Shown here piece after piece: positions 46,108 to 54,131 of a stretch of DNA of 64,000 bases. The translations under genes were made by a program, and so were the position numbers. The first letter of the stretch is position 1. Every line of letters starts with the position of its first letter. The notes under the pieces were generated by a model that was given only the letters and a program-made list of their open reading frames with translations, was not told the origin of the DNA and ran no database searches. Where the stretch lies: assembly GCF_009363555.1 (NCBI RefSeq), contig NZ_CP045372.1, forward strand, positions 1,685,501 through 1,749,500. Direction: 5' to 3'. Source of the DNA: Sulfitobacter sp. THAF37. Its GTDB lineage: Bacteria; Pseudomonadota; Alphaproteobacteria; Rhodobacterales; Rhodobacteraceae.

Positions 46108-46129
46108 GTGTATTTGAGGAACAATGAAC
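46108..46129 (+). repeat. 22-bp intergenic motif, copy 1
   Basis: Begins GTGTATTT and ends GGAACAATGAAC. It matches the minus-strand sequence at 58710-58689 in 20 of 22 positions. It lies in the 289-bp gap before the DMGDH-like gene, outside any supported coding region. Confidence 0.5.
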
Positions 46130-46304
46130 GACATGGTTGCGCGCCGACCCCGCCGGATTCGCGGGCCGGAGGGGCAGGGGGATCGTCGGCGGTTCAAAAC
46201 GGGTCGGGCAGGTCGGTTTTGCACTGTCTTGCGTCGGCGCGGAATGATGGATTTTCCGCACCCTGACTAAAAGGGGGGGCAGATCCAGCAGGGGAGCCCG
46301 GGAC

Positions 46305-48800
46305 ATGAAAACGCAAGTCAAAGCATTGGTCGTGGGCGGCGGCGCCGTCGGGACCTCGATCGCCTATCATCTGGCGCGTGCGGGCTGGGAGGATGTGATG
46401 TTGCTGGAGCGCGACGAGCTGACGTCGGGTTCCACCTGGCATGCGGCGGGCCTGCTGCCCTATTTCAACATGTCCTATGCGACCACGCATATCCATGATT
46501 ATTCGATCAAGTTCTACAAGACCCTGGAAGAAGAGACCGGTCTGAACGCGGGCTTCGCCGTGGTGGGCAACCTGCGCATGGCGCAGACCGACGAACGCAT
46601 GGACGAGTACATGCTCTATGCCTCCACCGCCGAGACCTGTGGTGTGCCTTATGAGTGGCTGACACCCGATCAGATCAAGGCCAAGTGGCCGCTGATCCGG
46701 ACAGAGGACCTGAAGGGCGCGCTGTATCACCAGACCGACGGCTACATCAACCCGGCGGATGTGACCATGGCCATGGCCAAGGGCGCGCGCCAGCGCGGCG
46801 TGATGATCGAGCGCAAATGGCAGGCGGATGCGTTTCACTGGAACGGCGACGCCTGGGAAGTGACCGCCACCAAGATGGTGGAAAAGGGCGGCAACCTTGT
46901 GCCGTCGGACGAGCAGATCGTGATCACGGCGGAGCATGTGGTGACTGCCAGCGGCAACCATGCGCAGCGCACCGCGAAGATGCTGGGGATCAAGATGCCT
47001 GCGATTCCGGTGGAGCACCAGTTCATCGTGATGGATCAGGACCCCGAGCTGGTGAAGTTCCGCAAGGAGGAAGGCAACGTCGAACATCCGGTGATCCGCG
47101 ACGCCGATGCGCAGTCCTATGTGCGCGAGGAACGCGGCGGCTGGATCCTGGGGGTCTACGAGCCGCACGCGCCCGCGAGGTTCGAATACGGCGTGCCGGA
47201 CAGCTTCCGCGCCGATCTGTTCCAGCTGGATCTGGACCGGATCGAGGATCAGTACATGGCGATGAACCATCGTATTCCATCCGCCGAGAACTGCGGGTTG
47301 AAGGACGATTTCAACGGCCCGATCTGCTACACCCCCGATGGCAACCCGCTGGTGGGTCCCGCCCCGGGCCTGCGCAACATGTGGCTGGCCGAGGGGTTCT
47401 CCTTTGGCATCACTGCGGCGGGCGGCACCGGCTATTACCTCGCGCAGCTGATGGTCGAGGGCGAGGCCGAGATCGATATGGCGTCGCTCGACCCCAAACG
47501 CTACGGCGACTGGATGACCACGGAGTTCGCGGCGCGCAAGAACGAGGAAGCCTACGAGCACGTCTATATCCTGCACCACCCCGACGAGGAACGCCCTGCC
47601 TGCCGGCCCCTGCGCACCTCGCCCGCCTATGACCGGCAGGCCGCACGCGGCGCGCAATTCGGCTGGGTCAATGGCTGGGAGCGCCCGAACTACTACGCGC
47701 CCGAAGGGTTCAGCGACCACGATGCGCGCAGTTTCCGCCGCGGCGGCTGGTGGCAGTATGCCGTGGAAGAGGCACGCGCGATCCGCGAGGGCGTGGGTCT
47801 GATCGACGCGACGGCCTTTACCAAGCATCTGGTCAAGGGGCCGGGGGCGACGCAGTTCCTGGACTGGTTCACCTGCAACAAGCTGCCCTCTGTCGGTCGG
47901 ATCAACCTGACCTATGCCCTGACCGGGGCGGGGACCACGCGCACGGAGTACACCATCGTCCGGCTGGCCGAGAATGAATATTACCTCGTCTCCGCCGGGG
48001 CCTGGACGGCCTATGACAGCGATTACCTGCGCAAGGCGATCGAGGACAAGGCGCCGGAGTTCGGTTACATCGAATGCCATGACGTGACCACGCAATGGGG
48101 TGTCTTTGCCATCGCGGGACCGAAGTCGCGCGATGTTCTCAAGGAAATCGTCAAGGACGCGGACCCGGACACGGTGCTGTCGAACAAGCGTTTCCCCTGG
48201 CTGACCATGCGCAACATCGAACTGGGCATGTGCCCGGTGCGCGCCATCCGCGTCGCCTATACCGGCGAGTTGGGCTGGGAGCTGCACCACCCGATCGAGA
48301 TGCAGAACTACCTGTTCGACCAGCTGGAAAAGGCGGGTGAAAAGTATGGCATGAAGCTGGTCGGCGCGCGGGCGCAGAACTGGCTGCGGCAGGAAAAGAG
48401 CTACCGCGCCTTCGGCAACGAACTGGGCCGCGACGCGACCCCGCTGGAAGCCGACCTGCCGCGCTTTGTGGATCTGTCCAAGGAGTTTCACGGCAAGCAG
48501 GCAATGGCCGATCACGGCATCCGCAGCAAATGCGTGACCCTTCTGATCGACGGGCCGGAGGATGCGGACCCCTGGGGTCGCGAGGTGCTCTATCATGCGG
48601 AGGGTCGCACCGGGCGTCTGACCTCGGGCGGGTACTCCGTGGCTTTCGGGAAATCCATCGGCATGGGCTATGTCAAACCCGAACACGCCGAGGTCGGCAC
48701 CAAGCTGAAGGTCAAGATGTTCGACCGGCTTTGGGATGCCGAAGTGGTCGAGGACAGCCCCTATGACCCCAAAAACGTGAATATCCGGGTCGACGGGTGA
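46305..48800 (+). CDS. Dimethylglycine/sarcosine dehydrogenase-like FAD protein with GcvT domain
   Basis: 831 aa in the usual order of the family: DAO-type FAD domain (VVGGGAVGTSIAYHLARAG), the flavin-linking motif GSTWHAAGLLPYFN with the His that carries covalent FAD in dimethylglycine dehydrogenase, a middle FAO domain, and C-terminal GcvT and GcvT-C folate domains (TGELGWELHHPIEMQNYLFD). It would remove a methyl group from an N-methylated glycine and load the one-carbon unit onto tetrahydrofolate, as in glycine-betaine catabolism. Exact substrate is inferred. The stop overlaps the next gene by GTGA. Confidence 0.9.
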   Translation: MKTQVKALVVGGGAVGTSIAYHLARAGWEDVMLLERDELTSGSTWHAAGLLPYFNMSYATTHIHDYSIKFYKTLEEETGLNAGFAVVGNLRMAQTDERMDEYMLYASTAETCGVPYEWLTPDQIKAKWPLIRTEDLKGALYHQTDGYINPADVTMAMAKGARQRGVMIERKWQADAFHWNGDAWEVTATKMVEKGGNLVPSDEQIVITAEHVVTASGNHAQRTAKMLGIKMPAIPVEHQFIVMDQDPELVKFRKEEGNVEHPVIRDADAQSYVREERGGWILGVYEPHAPARFEYGVPDSFRADLFQLDLDRIEDQYMAMNHRIPSAENCGLKDDFNGPICYTPDGNPLVGPAPGLRNMWLAEGFSFGITAAGGTGYYLAQLMVEGEAEIDMASLDPKRYGDWMTTEFAARKNEEAYEHVYILHHPDEERPACRPLRTSPAYDRQAARGAQFGWVNGWERPNYYAPEGFSDHDARSFRRGGWWQYAVEEARAIREGVGLIDATAFTKHLVKGPGATQFLDWFTCNKLPSVGRINLTYALTGAGTTRTEYTIVRLAENEYYLVSAGAWTAYDSDYLRKAIEDKAPEFGYIECHDVTTQWGVFAIAGPKSRDVLKEIVKDADPDTVLSNKRFPWLTMRNIELGMCPVRAIRVAYTGELGWELHHPIEMQNYLFDQLEKAGEKYGMKLVGARAQNWLRQEKSYRAFGNELGRDATPLEADLPRFVDLSKEFHGKQAMADHGIRSKCVTLLIDGPEDADPWGREVLYHAEGRTGRLTSGGYSVAFGKSIGMGYVKPEHAEVGTKLKVKMFDRLWDAEVVEDSPYDPKNVNIRVDG

Positions 48801-49543
48801 GCCGCAGGCTCACCCTTGCTCTTCTCTGTGCGCTGGCGCTGACCGCCGCAATGCTGCGCGACAACCCGCTGGTCGCGGCGGGGCGTGACTATGCCCAGGG
48901 CGTCGCCACCACGGCGGCGGCCAGCTATGTCACGCTGCGCACGCTGAACGCGTTTCTGTCCACCGCGCAGGAAATCGAGGTGGGCCTCTCCTTTATCGCG
49001 TCCGGATCGGCCCAGCCGCTGAAGGTGTTGGAACCGATCGACGACACGGTCGAGCGCATCGCGGGGCTGGTGTTCGGCGTGATGGTGGCGACCGGCGTCA
49101 TCGCGGTGGCGCTGGGCCCGGTCAGCGCGATCGGCATGGGGCTTTTGGCCGTCGCGCTGGGCATCTGGGCGTTGAGCGGGCGGGGCCATGCGGGGCTGCC
49201 GCGGCGGCTGGCCTGGTACGGCGGTTTTCTCGGCCTTGCCCTGCCGCTGGCGCTGGTGGCCGCCGAGCCGTTGGCCCTGCGCATGACAGAAGCCACCTAC
49301 ACCCGCAACATCGTCCTGGTCGAAGAGATCACTGCCCGCGTCGGTGGCAGCGAAGCCCTGGGCGAGGAAGAACCGGGTCTGACGGAATACCGCCAGCTGG
49401 CGGGCAACCTCTGGAGCCGCGCGGATGAACTGATCGGCGCATTGCTCGCGGTGCTGGGGGTGCATGTGTTCCGGATATTCATCCTGCCGATGCTGCTGAT
49501 CGGCGGTCTTTTCGTCATTGCGCGTCACTACGCGCGGGACTGA
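48797..49543 (+). CDS. Membrane protein of unknown function
   Basis: 248 aa, GTG start at 48797 inside the stop of the DMGDH-like gene. I do not recognise the family. It has an N-terminal hydrophobic segment (ALLCALALTAAML), a soluble stretch of ~45 residues, three central membrane helices (about 70-150), an acidic soluble stretch (about 155-205, VEEITARVGGSEALGEEEPG) and a final helix (VFRIFILPMLLIGGLFVIA). No enzyme or transporter signature is visible. Coupling suggests co-expression with the oxidoreductase. Confidence 0.8.
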   Translation: MSRRLTLALLCALALTAAMLRDNPLVAAGRDYAQGVATTAAASYVTLRTLNAFLSTAQEIEVGLSFIASGSAQPLKVLEPIDDTVERIAGLVFGVMVATGVIAVALGPVSAIGMGLLAVALGIWALSGRGHAGLPRRLAWYGGFLGLALPLALVAAEPLALRMTEATYTRNIVLVEEITARVGGSEALGEEEPGLTEYRQLAGNLWSRADELIGALLAVLGVHVFRIFILPMLLIGGLFVIARHYARD

Positions 49544-49583
49544 AAGTCCCCGGAGCGGCACAGGCCGCGCCGGGAGCATCTGT

Positions 49584-49679
49584 TCACATGCCCTTTGCGG
49601 CGGCAAAGCCCGTGATGCCGCCCATCGGGGCCAGGTCGACCTCTTGGCCATCCACCCAAGCCGTTGAAATGAAGTGAAA
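49584..49679 (-). pseudogene. Possible C-terminal remnant of a lost gene
   Basis: On the minus strand, directly after an in-frame stop, 31 codons read FHFISTAWVDGQEV then DLAPMGGITGFAAAKGM and a stop. The composition is protein-like but no start or ribosome site is present. Taken as the tail of a decayed gene; identity unknown. It lies in the 321-bp gap between the membrane protein and the lysozyme gene. Confidence 0.3.
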
Positions 49680-49690
49680 TCACCGCCCGT

Positions 49691-49734
49691 CGCTCCGAAG
49701 GAGCGCCGAGGCATGCTGGCACGCCTTCGGCGTG
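49691..49734. repeat. Two small perfect hairpins in the intergenic gap
   Basis: CGCTCC-GAA-GGAGCG at 49691-49705 and CACGCC-TTC-GGCGTG at 49720-49734, each a 6-bp stem with a 3-nt loop. The cores (CC-GAA-GG and CC-TTC-GG) are mirror forms of each other. They may be terminators or remains of a repeat element. Confidence 0.45.
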
Positions 49735-49864
49735 ATGGGTTTGACGGATTTTCCCGCAGCCTGCGTCACAGCTCCTTGAAATAGAACCACTATTCCTGCG
49801 CAGGTGCGTCTTGTCTTCGGAGCAATCTGTCAAACTGAGCGTATGGAATTAATGAGTCCAGAGC

Positions 49865-50662
49865 CTAGCGTACCGCCCGGCGCGCGATCCAGTTCTGCCA
49901 GTCCGACCGGCTGCCGTTGAAGGCGTTCAGGTCCACACCGCCCGCGATGCCCGGTACAATGCCGGTGGCGGTATACTGCCAGAATTTCCACGGCTGTCCC
50001 GAATAGACTTCGCCCAGGGTCTTGGCGGTCGAGCGCAGCCAGAATTCGTAGCCGTCAAACTGCCCAAGACCGTTCTGCCGGTAGAATTCCGGCGTGGTGT
50101 AGATGATCGGGCGCTGTCCGTAATGCGCCTCGACGATCCGCAGCCAGCGCCGCATCTGGTCGCGCACCTCTGCCCCGGGCGGGCGCACGGTGGCGCAGGT
50201 GGGCGAAAACGGGTTCCATTCCATGTCAAGCACCGGGGGCATCATGCCGGACGTGCGCGGTACGTTGCGGATGAACCAGCGCGCCTGATCCTCGGGAGAG
50301 GTGCAGAAGTAGTAGAAATGATAGGCCCCGCGCACGACACCCGCGCTGCCTGCGGCGCGCCAGTGTTCGTGAAACGCGGTGTCAAGCAGGTCGCCCCCCT
50401 CGGTCGCCTTGATGAAGGCGAAATTGACGCCGTTTGCCCGTGCCTCTCCCCATGCGATGCTCTTTTGAAAACGCGCCGCGTCGATCCCGTGCACCGCAAA
50501 GGCATCGGGACGGGGCGCGTTGAAGCTGGCCGGATTGCTGTCCCCGAAATCCGGCGCGAAGAGCACACCGGGCGGGGCGGGCGGCACCCCGGTATCGTTC
50601 GCGCCGCCACAGGCGGCGAGGGCAAGCAGGCACAGGAAGAAAAGGCGACGGAACAGGATCAT
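49865..50662 (-). CDS. GH25-family lysozyme lipoprotein
   Basis: 265 aa from ATG 50662 (MILFRRLFFLCLLALAACGG), with a lipobox LAAC so anchored as a lipoprotein. GH25 muramidase features: VHGIDAARFQ near the start of the domain, NFAFIKATEGG, the acidic active-site pair in PPVLDMEWN, and the C-terminal WKFWQYTATGIVPG with GGVDLNAF. It cleaves the MurNAc-GlcNAc bond of peptidoglycan. The start shares one base with the stop of the methyltransferase gene (TGATG). Confidence 0.9.
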   Translation of the reverse strand: MILFRRLFFLCLLALAACGGANDTGVPPAPPGVLFAPDFGDSNPASFNAPRPDAFAVHGIDAARFQKSIAWGEARANGVNFAFIKATEGGDLLDTAFHEHWRAAGSAGVVRGAYHFYYFCTSPEDQARWFIRNVPRTSGMMPPVLDMEWNPFSPTCATVRPPGAEVRDQMRRWLRIVEAHYGQRPIIYTTPEFYRQNGLGQFDGYEFWLRSTAKTLGEVYSGQPWKFWQYTATGIVPGIAGGVDLNAFNGSRSDWQNWIARRAVR

Positions 50663-51315
50663 CAGACAGGCTTTCGCGCGACAAGGGCAAGGTTGTTGGC
50701 GGGCATCTCGATCACACCGCCGGGCTCCAGCCCAGAGTTGCGCAGCCAGTCCGCGACTGCAAGGTCGTCCTTGTAGCCGATCAGCGGATCGGCGCTCCGC
50801 AATTCCGCATCGAACCGGCGGTCGCCGTCGCTGGTCAGCGTGCCACTTCGCCTGAACGGACCATAAAGGACAAAAACACCGCCCGGCACCAATGCAGAGG
50901 CGACGCCGTCCAGGATGTGCCGCGCCTCGGGTTCCGAGACGAGGTGCAGCAGATTTACCAGGACCACCAGGTCGACGGGCGGCCACCTGGCAGCCCAGCC
51001 CGGTTCGGTCGCGTCAAGCTGCTGCGCCGGGGCGATGTTTGGCAGCGCCGCCTCGGCCGCATGCGCGTCGATGCTGGCCCGGCGGGCCGGGTCGATTTCG
51101 GTCGGGTGCCAACGCAGGTCGGGCAGGGCGCGGGCAAATGCCACGACATGCTGCCCGGTGCCACTGGCGATTTCCAGCGCGCGGCCCGTGGCGGGCGCAT
51201 GATCGGCCAGCACGGTACAGATCGCGTCGGCATTCCGGGCCGCGGCGGGGGCAAAGAGCTTGCCGTTCTCGCGCTGGTCCGCCACGCTGGCGGTGGGGGG
51301 CAGTTTACGGCTCAC
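50662..51315 (-). CDS. SAM-dependent methyltransferase-like protein, DUF938
   Basis: 217 aa from GTG 51315 (reads SRKLPPTASVADQRENGKLF next), which matches the normal N-terminus of DUF938; the longer frame upstream is not family-like. SAM-binding motif I is ALEIASGTGQHVVAFA, and LVNLLHLVSEPEA follows. The family is widespread but its substrate is unknown. Its start overlaps a 21-codon flavoprotein remnant by GTGA and its stop overlaps the lysozyme start. Confidence 0.85.
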   Translation of the reverse strand: MSRKLPPTASVADQRENGKLFAPAAARNADAICTVLADHAPATGRALEIASGTGQHVVAFARALPDLRWHPTEIDPARRASIDAHAAEAALPNIAPAQQLDATEPGWAARWPPVDLVVLVNLLHLVSEPEARHILDGVASALVPGGVFVLYGPFRRSGTLTSDGDRRFDAELRSADPLIGYKDDLAVADWLRNSGLEPGGVIEMPANNLALVARKPV

Positions 51316-51377
51316 CTGCGGAACCTGTCCGCCGACAGACCCGCGATGCCGCCGCCGATGACGGCAGTATCGCTCAT
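51312..51377 (-). pseudogene. 21-codon remnant of an FAD/NAD-binding oxidoreductase
   Basis: From ATG 51377 the minus strand reads MSDTAVIGGGIAGLSADRFR, one Arg, then stop. VIGGGIAGLSA is the dinucleotide-binding start of a flavoprotein, and the rest is missing. The start overlaps the aldo-keto reductase stop by ATGA and the stop overlaps the DUF938 GTG, so an internal deletion seems to have removed the body of a gene while keeping translational coupling. Confidence 0.6.
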
Positions 51378-52312
51378 GCCTGTTCCTCAAGTCGGTCCGT
51401 GGCCGGGGGCGGCGTCGGGCTGAGCGTGCTGAGCCGGGCGTAAAGATCATCCGACATCTCGAAGTCCAGCGCAGCCAGCGAGGGCTGCAACTGCTCCAGC
51501 GACCGGGCCGAGATGATCGGGCTTGGCCCGGTCGGATGCCGCGCGGCCCAGGCCACCGCCAGCGTGGCGGGATGCACCCCCAGTTCCTGCGCCACGCCGT
51601 TCAGACCAGCGGCGGCATCGTGCATGAGGGCCTGACCATAGCGCGCGGCATAGCGGTCGTCTTCGCTCAGCCGGCCGGTGCCGCCCGCCCCGTATTTGCC
51701 CGTGAGCAGGCCACCGCCCAGCGGCGAATAGGGCGCGACAAGGATGCCAAGGTCATCCGCCATCGGCAGGATCTCGACCTCGGCCTGGCGTTTGACCAGA
51801 TTGTACATCGGCTGGATCACCGCGATATCGAGGCCGAAACCCGCCGCGACCCCAGCCGCCTTGACCACCTGCCAGGCGGCAAAGTTGGACAGACCGATGT
51901 GGCGGACATGGCCCTTCTGCTTCAACTCCGCCAGTGCGCCAAAGCTTTCCGACAGGGGGGTGTCGGCGTCGAACCGGTGCAGGTAGAGCACGTCCAGCGT
52001 GTCGATCTGCATGCGCTGGCGCGAGGTTTCCGCCGACGCGAGGACGTTCTCGCGCCCCGCGCCGCCGGTATAGGCGGCCTTGGTCGCGACGATCAGGCTG
52101 TCCCGCCGGCTGCCCAGAAACCTGCCCAGCAGCGTCTCCGACGCGCCGTCGGTATAGACATGGGCGGTGTCGAAATGGGTGATGCCCGCCGCGACACAGG
52201 CGTCGAACATCGAGGCAGAGGCGGCTTCGTCCGCGCGCCCGCCGAACTGCATGGTGCCAAAGGCAAGGCGGCTGGCGGGGGTGCCGTCGGGGCTGGTGAG
52301 TGTCTGTTTCAC
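51374..52312 (-). CDS. Aldo/keto reductase
   Basis: 312 aa (beta/alpha)8-barrel reductase. The catalytic tetrad is readable: Asp and Tyr in HFDTAHVYTDG, Lys in IVATKAAYTGG and His in VLYLHRFD. The NADPH-binding end is PIISARSLEQLQPSL. It reduces aldehydes or ketones; substrate not predictable. It starts 4 bp after the GST stop, in a run GST, reductase, flavoprotein remnant, DUF938, GH25 on the minus strand. Confidence 0.9.
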   Translation of the reverse strand: MKQTLTSPDGTPASRLAFGTMQFGGRADEAASASMFDACVAAGITHFDTAHVYTDGASETLLGRFLGSRRDSLIVATKAAYTGGAGRENVLASAETSRQRMQIDTLDVLYLHRFDADTPLSESFGALAELKQKGHVRHIGLSNFAAWQVVKAAGVAAGFGLDIAVIQPMYNLVKRQAEVEILPMADDLGILVAPYSPLGGGLLTGKYGAGGTGRLSEDDRYAARYGQALMHDAAAGLNGVAQELGVHPATLAVAWAARHPTGPSPIISARSLEQLQPSLAALDFEMSDDLYARLSTLSPTPPPATDRLEEQA

Positions 52313-52316
52313 CTGC

Positions 52317-52925
52317 TCACTCTCCGCCCTTCTCGGTTGCCCGCTGGTAGGCCGGGCGCGCGCGGATCATATCGACAAAGCCCTTCAACGCCGGAAATTC
52401 CGCGCCGCGCTCCATCCGCATGGCGATTTCCGCCGGAAAGCTCAGCATGATATCCGCCGCCGACAACCGGTCGAGCACGAAATGCCCCGAGGGCCGCACG
52501 AGGCTGTTCATATAGGCGAAATGGCTGGTGAGTTCGTCCGAAATGCGCGGATGCAGCGGCGCGCCCGCTTCGCCCAGGCGGCCCACGTAAAGGTTCAGCA
52601 GGATCGGTGTCATCGCCGACCCTTCGGCGAAATGCATCAACTCCAGGTGCCGCAGGTAGGCGTCGTCGTCGCGGTCCGGAATCATTTCCGGCGCAAAGCG
52701 GGTGCAAAGCACCTCGGTGATCGCGGCGCTTTCGGTGATCAGCCTGCCGTCCAGTTCCACCATCGGCGACTTGCCCAGCGGATGCACGCTGCGCAGCTCC
52801 GGCGGGGCAAGGTTGGTTTTGGCGTCCCGCGTGTAGTGCGCGATTGTATAGGGCTCTCCGATTTCCTCCAGCAGCCAGAGGATGCGGTGAGAACGGGATC
52901 GGTTCAGGTGGTGGACGTGGATCAT
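52317..52925 (-). CDS. Glutathione S-transferase family protein
   Basis: 202 aa from ATG 52925 (MIHVHHLNRSRSHRILWLLE). Thioredoxin-like N-terminal domain with the cis-Pro segment HPLGKSPMVELDG and the glutathione-binding ITESAAITEVL, then an all-helical C-terminal domain. The role is probably conjugation or peroxide detoxification. It is the first gene of the minus-strand run leading into the aldo-keto reductase and is divergent from the serine hydrolase. Confidence 0.88.
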   Translation of the reverse strand: MIHVHHLNRSRSHRILWLLEEIGEPYTIAHYTRDAKTNLAPPELRSVHPLGKSPMVELDGRLITESAAITEVLCTRFAPEMIPDRDDDAYLRHLELMHFAEGSAMTPILLNLYVGRLGEAGAPLHPRISDELTSHFAYMNSLVRPSGHFVLDRLSAADIMLSFPAEIAMRMERGAEFPALKGFVDMIRARPAYQRATEKGGE

Positions 52926-53060
52926 TGCGGCCTTCCTTTGAATTCGGTGCCACTCTACCTGACCGCCCTGCGATGGAAAGGGGCCGCGCCCCCGCGCTCC
53001 GCACGGGACTGTGATCTCAGGGGGCTGGGCAACCGCGGCAAATGGCCCAACTATGTCGGC

Positions 53061-54047
53061 ATGACCACACGCCGTACCTTTCTTGCCGCGACCGCCGCCG
53101 CCTGTGCGATGCCTGCCCTCCTGCGCGCCCAGTCCGGGCCGGTGGCCGATCTGGACACCGCCATCTCTGACCTGACGCAACTGCATTCACTTCAGGTGCG
53201 GCGCGGGGATACGGTGGTCTTTGCCAAGGCCCCGCGCGGCCCGGGCCTGGACCGGCTGGCCAATATCAAATCCTGTTCGAAAAGCGTCGTGGCGCTGCTT
53301 CTGGGGACCGCCATCGCGCGGGGCGAGATCGCATCGGTGGGGGCGACCCTGGCCGAGGTCGCCCCCGGCATCCTGCCCGCCGATGCCACGCCCGGCGCCG
53401 GGGACATCACGATGGAAGACCTCGTGACCCTGCGCGCGGGGCTGGAGCGGACCTCGGGGCCGAACTACGGCGAATGGGTCAGCAGCCGCAACTGGCTGGC
53501 CAACGCCCTGCGGCGCCCGATGGTGGCCGAGCCGGGGCAGCGGATGCTGTATTCCACCGGATCGACCCATATCCTCGGCGCGGCGCTGGCCGAGGCGACG
53601 GGGCAAAGCCTGCTGGCGCTGGCCCGCGACCGGCTGGGTCGCCCGATGGGGATCGAGATACCGCCCTGGACCCGTGACCCGCAGGGGTACTATCTGGGCG
53701 GTAACGAGATGGCACTGCGCCCGACAGCGATGCTGGCGCTTGCCACGATGGTCCGCGACGGCGGCAGCTACGAGGGCGCGCAGGTGGTGCCGCAGGACTG
53801 GATCGAAGCCTCGGGCCGTCCCCGCGGGCGGTCGCCCTGGTCGGGGATGAGCTACGGCTACGGCTGGTTCCTCACGCGCTCGGGCTACATGCTGGGCCGT
53901 GGCTACGGTGGCCAGATCATCGCCGCCCATGCCGAACGGGGCCTCGCCGTCGCCATCACCTCCGATCCGGGCCTGCCCGCTCGGTCGCAGGGATACTTCG
54001 GCGCGCTGACGGATCTGCTCGACGGTCCCGTGCTGGCGCTGGCTTAG
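53061..54047 (+). CDS. Serine hydrolase, class C beta-lactamase/DD-peptidase fold
   Basis: 328 aa from ATG 53061 (MTTRRTFLAATAAACAMPAL), a twin-arginine-type signal ending near LLRAQ; the open frame extends upstream but lacks features. The catalytic SxxK is Ser71-Cys-Ser-Lys74. The Tyr motif is LYSTGSTH and the third motif is RGYGGQ. This is the EstB/6-aminohexanoate hydrolase/class C fold group; it could be an esterase, amidase or peptidase rather than a beta-lactamase. It stands alone on the plus strand. Confidence 0.85.
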   Translation: MTTRRTFLAATAAACAMPALLRAQSGPVADLDTAISDLTQLHSLQVRRGDTVVFAKAPRGPGLDRLANIKSCSKSVVALLLGTAIARGEIASVGATLAEVAPGILPADATPGAGDITMEDLVTLRAGLERTSGPNYGEWVSSRNWLANALRRPMVAEPGQRMLYSTGSTHILGAALAEATGQSLLALARDRLGRPMGIEIPPWTRDPQGYYLGGNEMALRPTAMLALATMVRDGGSYEGAQVVPQDWIEASGRPRGRSPWSGMSYGYGWFLTRSGYMLGRGYGGQIIAAHAERGLAVAITSDPGLPARSQGYFGALTDLLDGPVLALA

Positions 54048-54131
54048 AATCCGGTCCGGCGATAGCTCCTTGAGCTTGCCGCGCCTGATGGGCCGTGCCA
54101 CTCTTTGCCAAAACGCAAAGGACCCGCACGG

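Noticed and set aside
46194..48686. Very long open frame antisense to the DMGDH-like gene
   Set aside because: It lacks any recognisable motif, is Arg/His/Gly-rich, and mirrors a gene with clear domains. High GC content produces such antisense frames throughout the window (also 712-2289, 2094-3800, 3860-5791, 13319-15568, 57709-59829 and 61016-63442 on the plus strand).
53061..54047. Antibiotic-resistance beta-lactamase
   Set aside because: The SxxK fold is shared with esterases and amidases, the third motif is not the usual KTG/HTG, and there is no AmpR-like regulator; only the broad serine-hydrolase call is supported.
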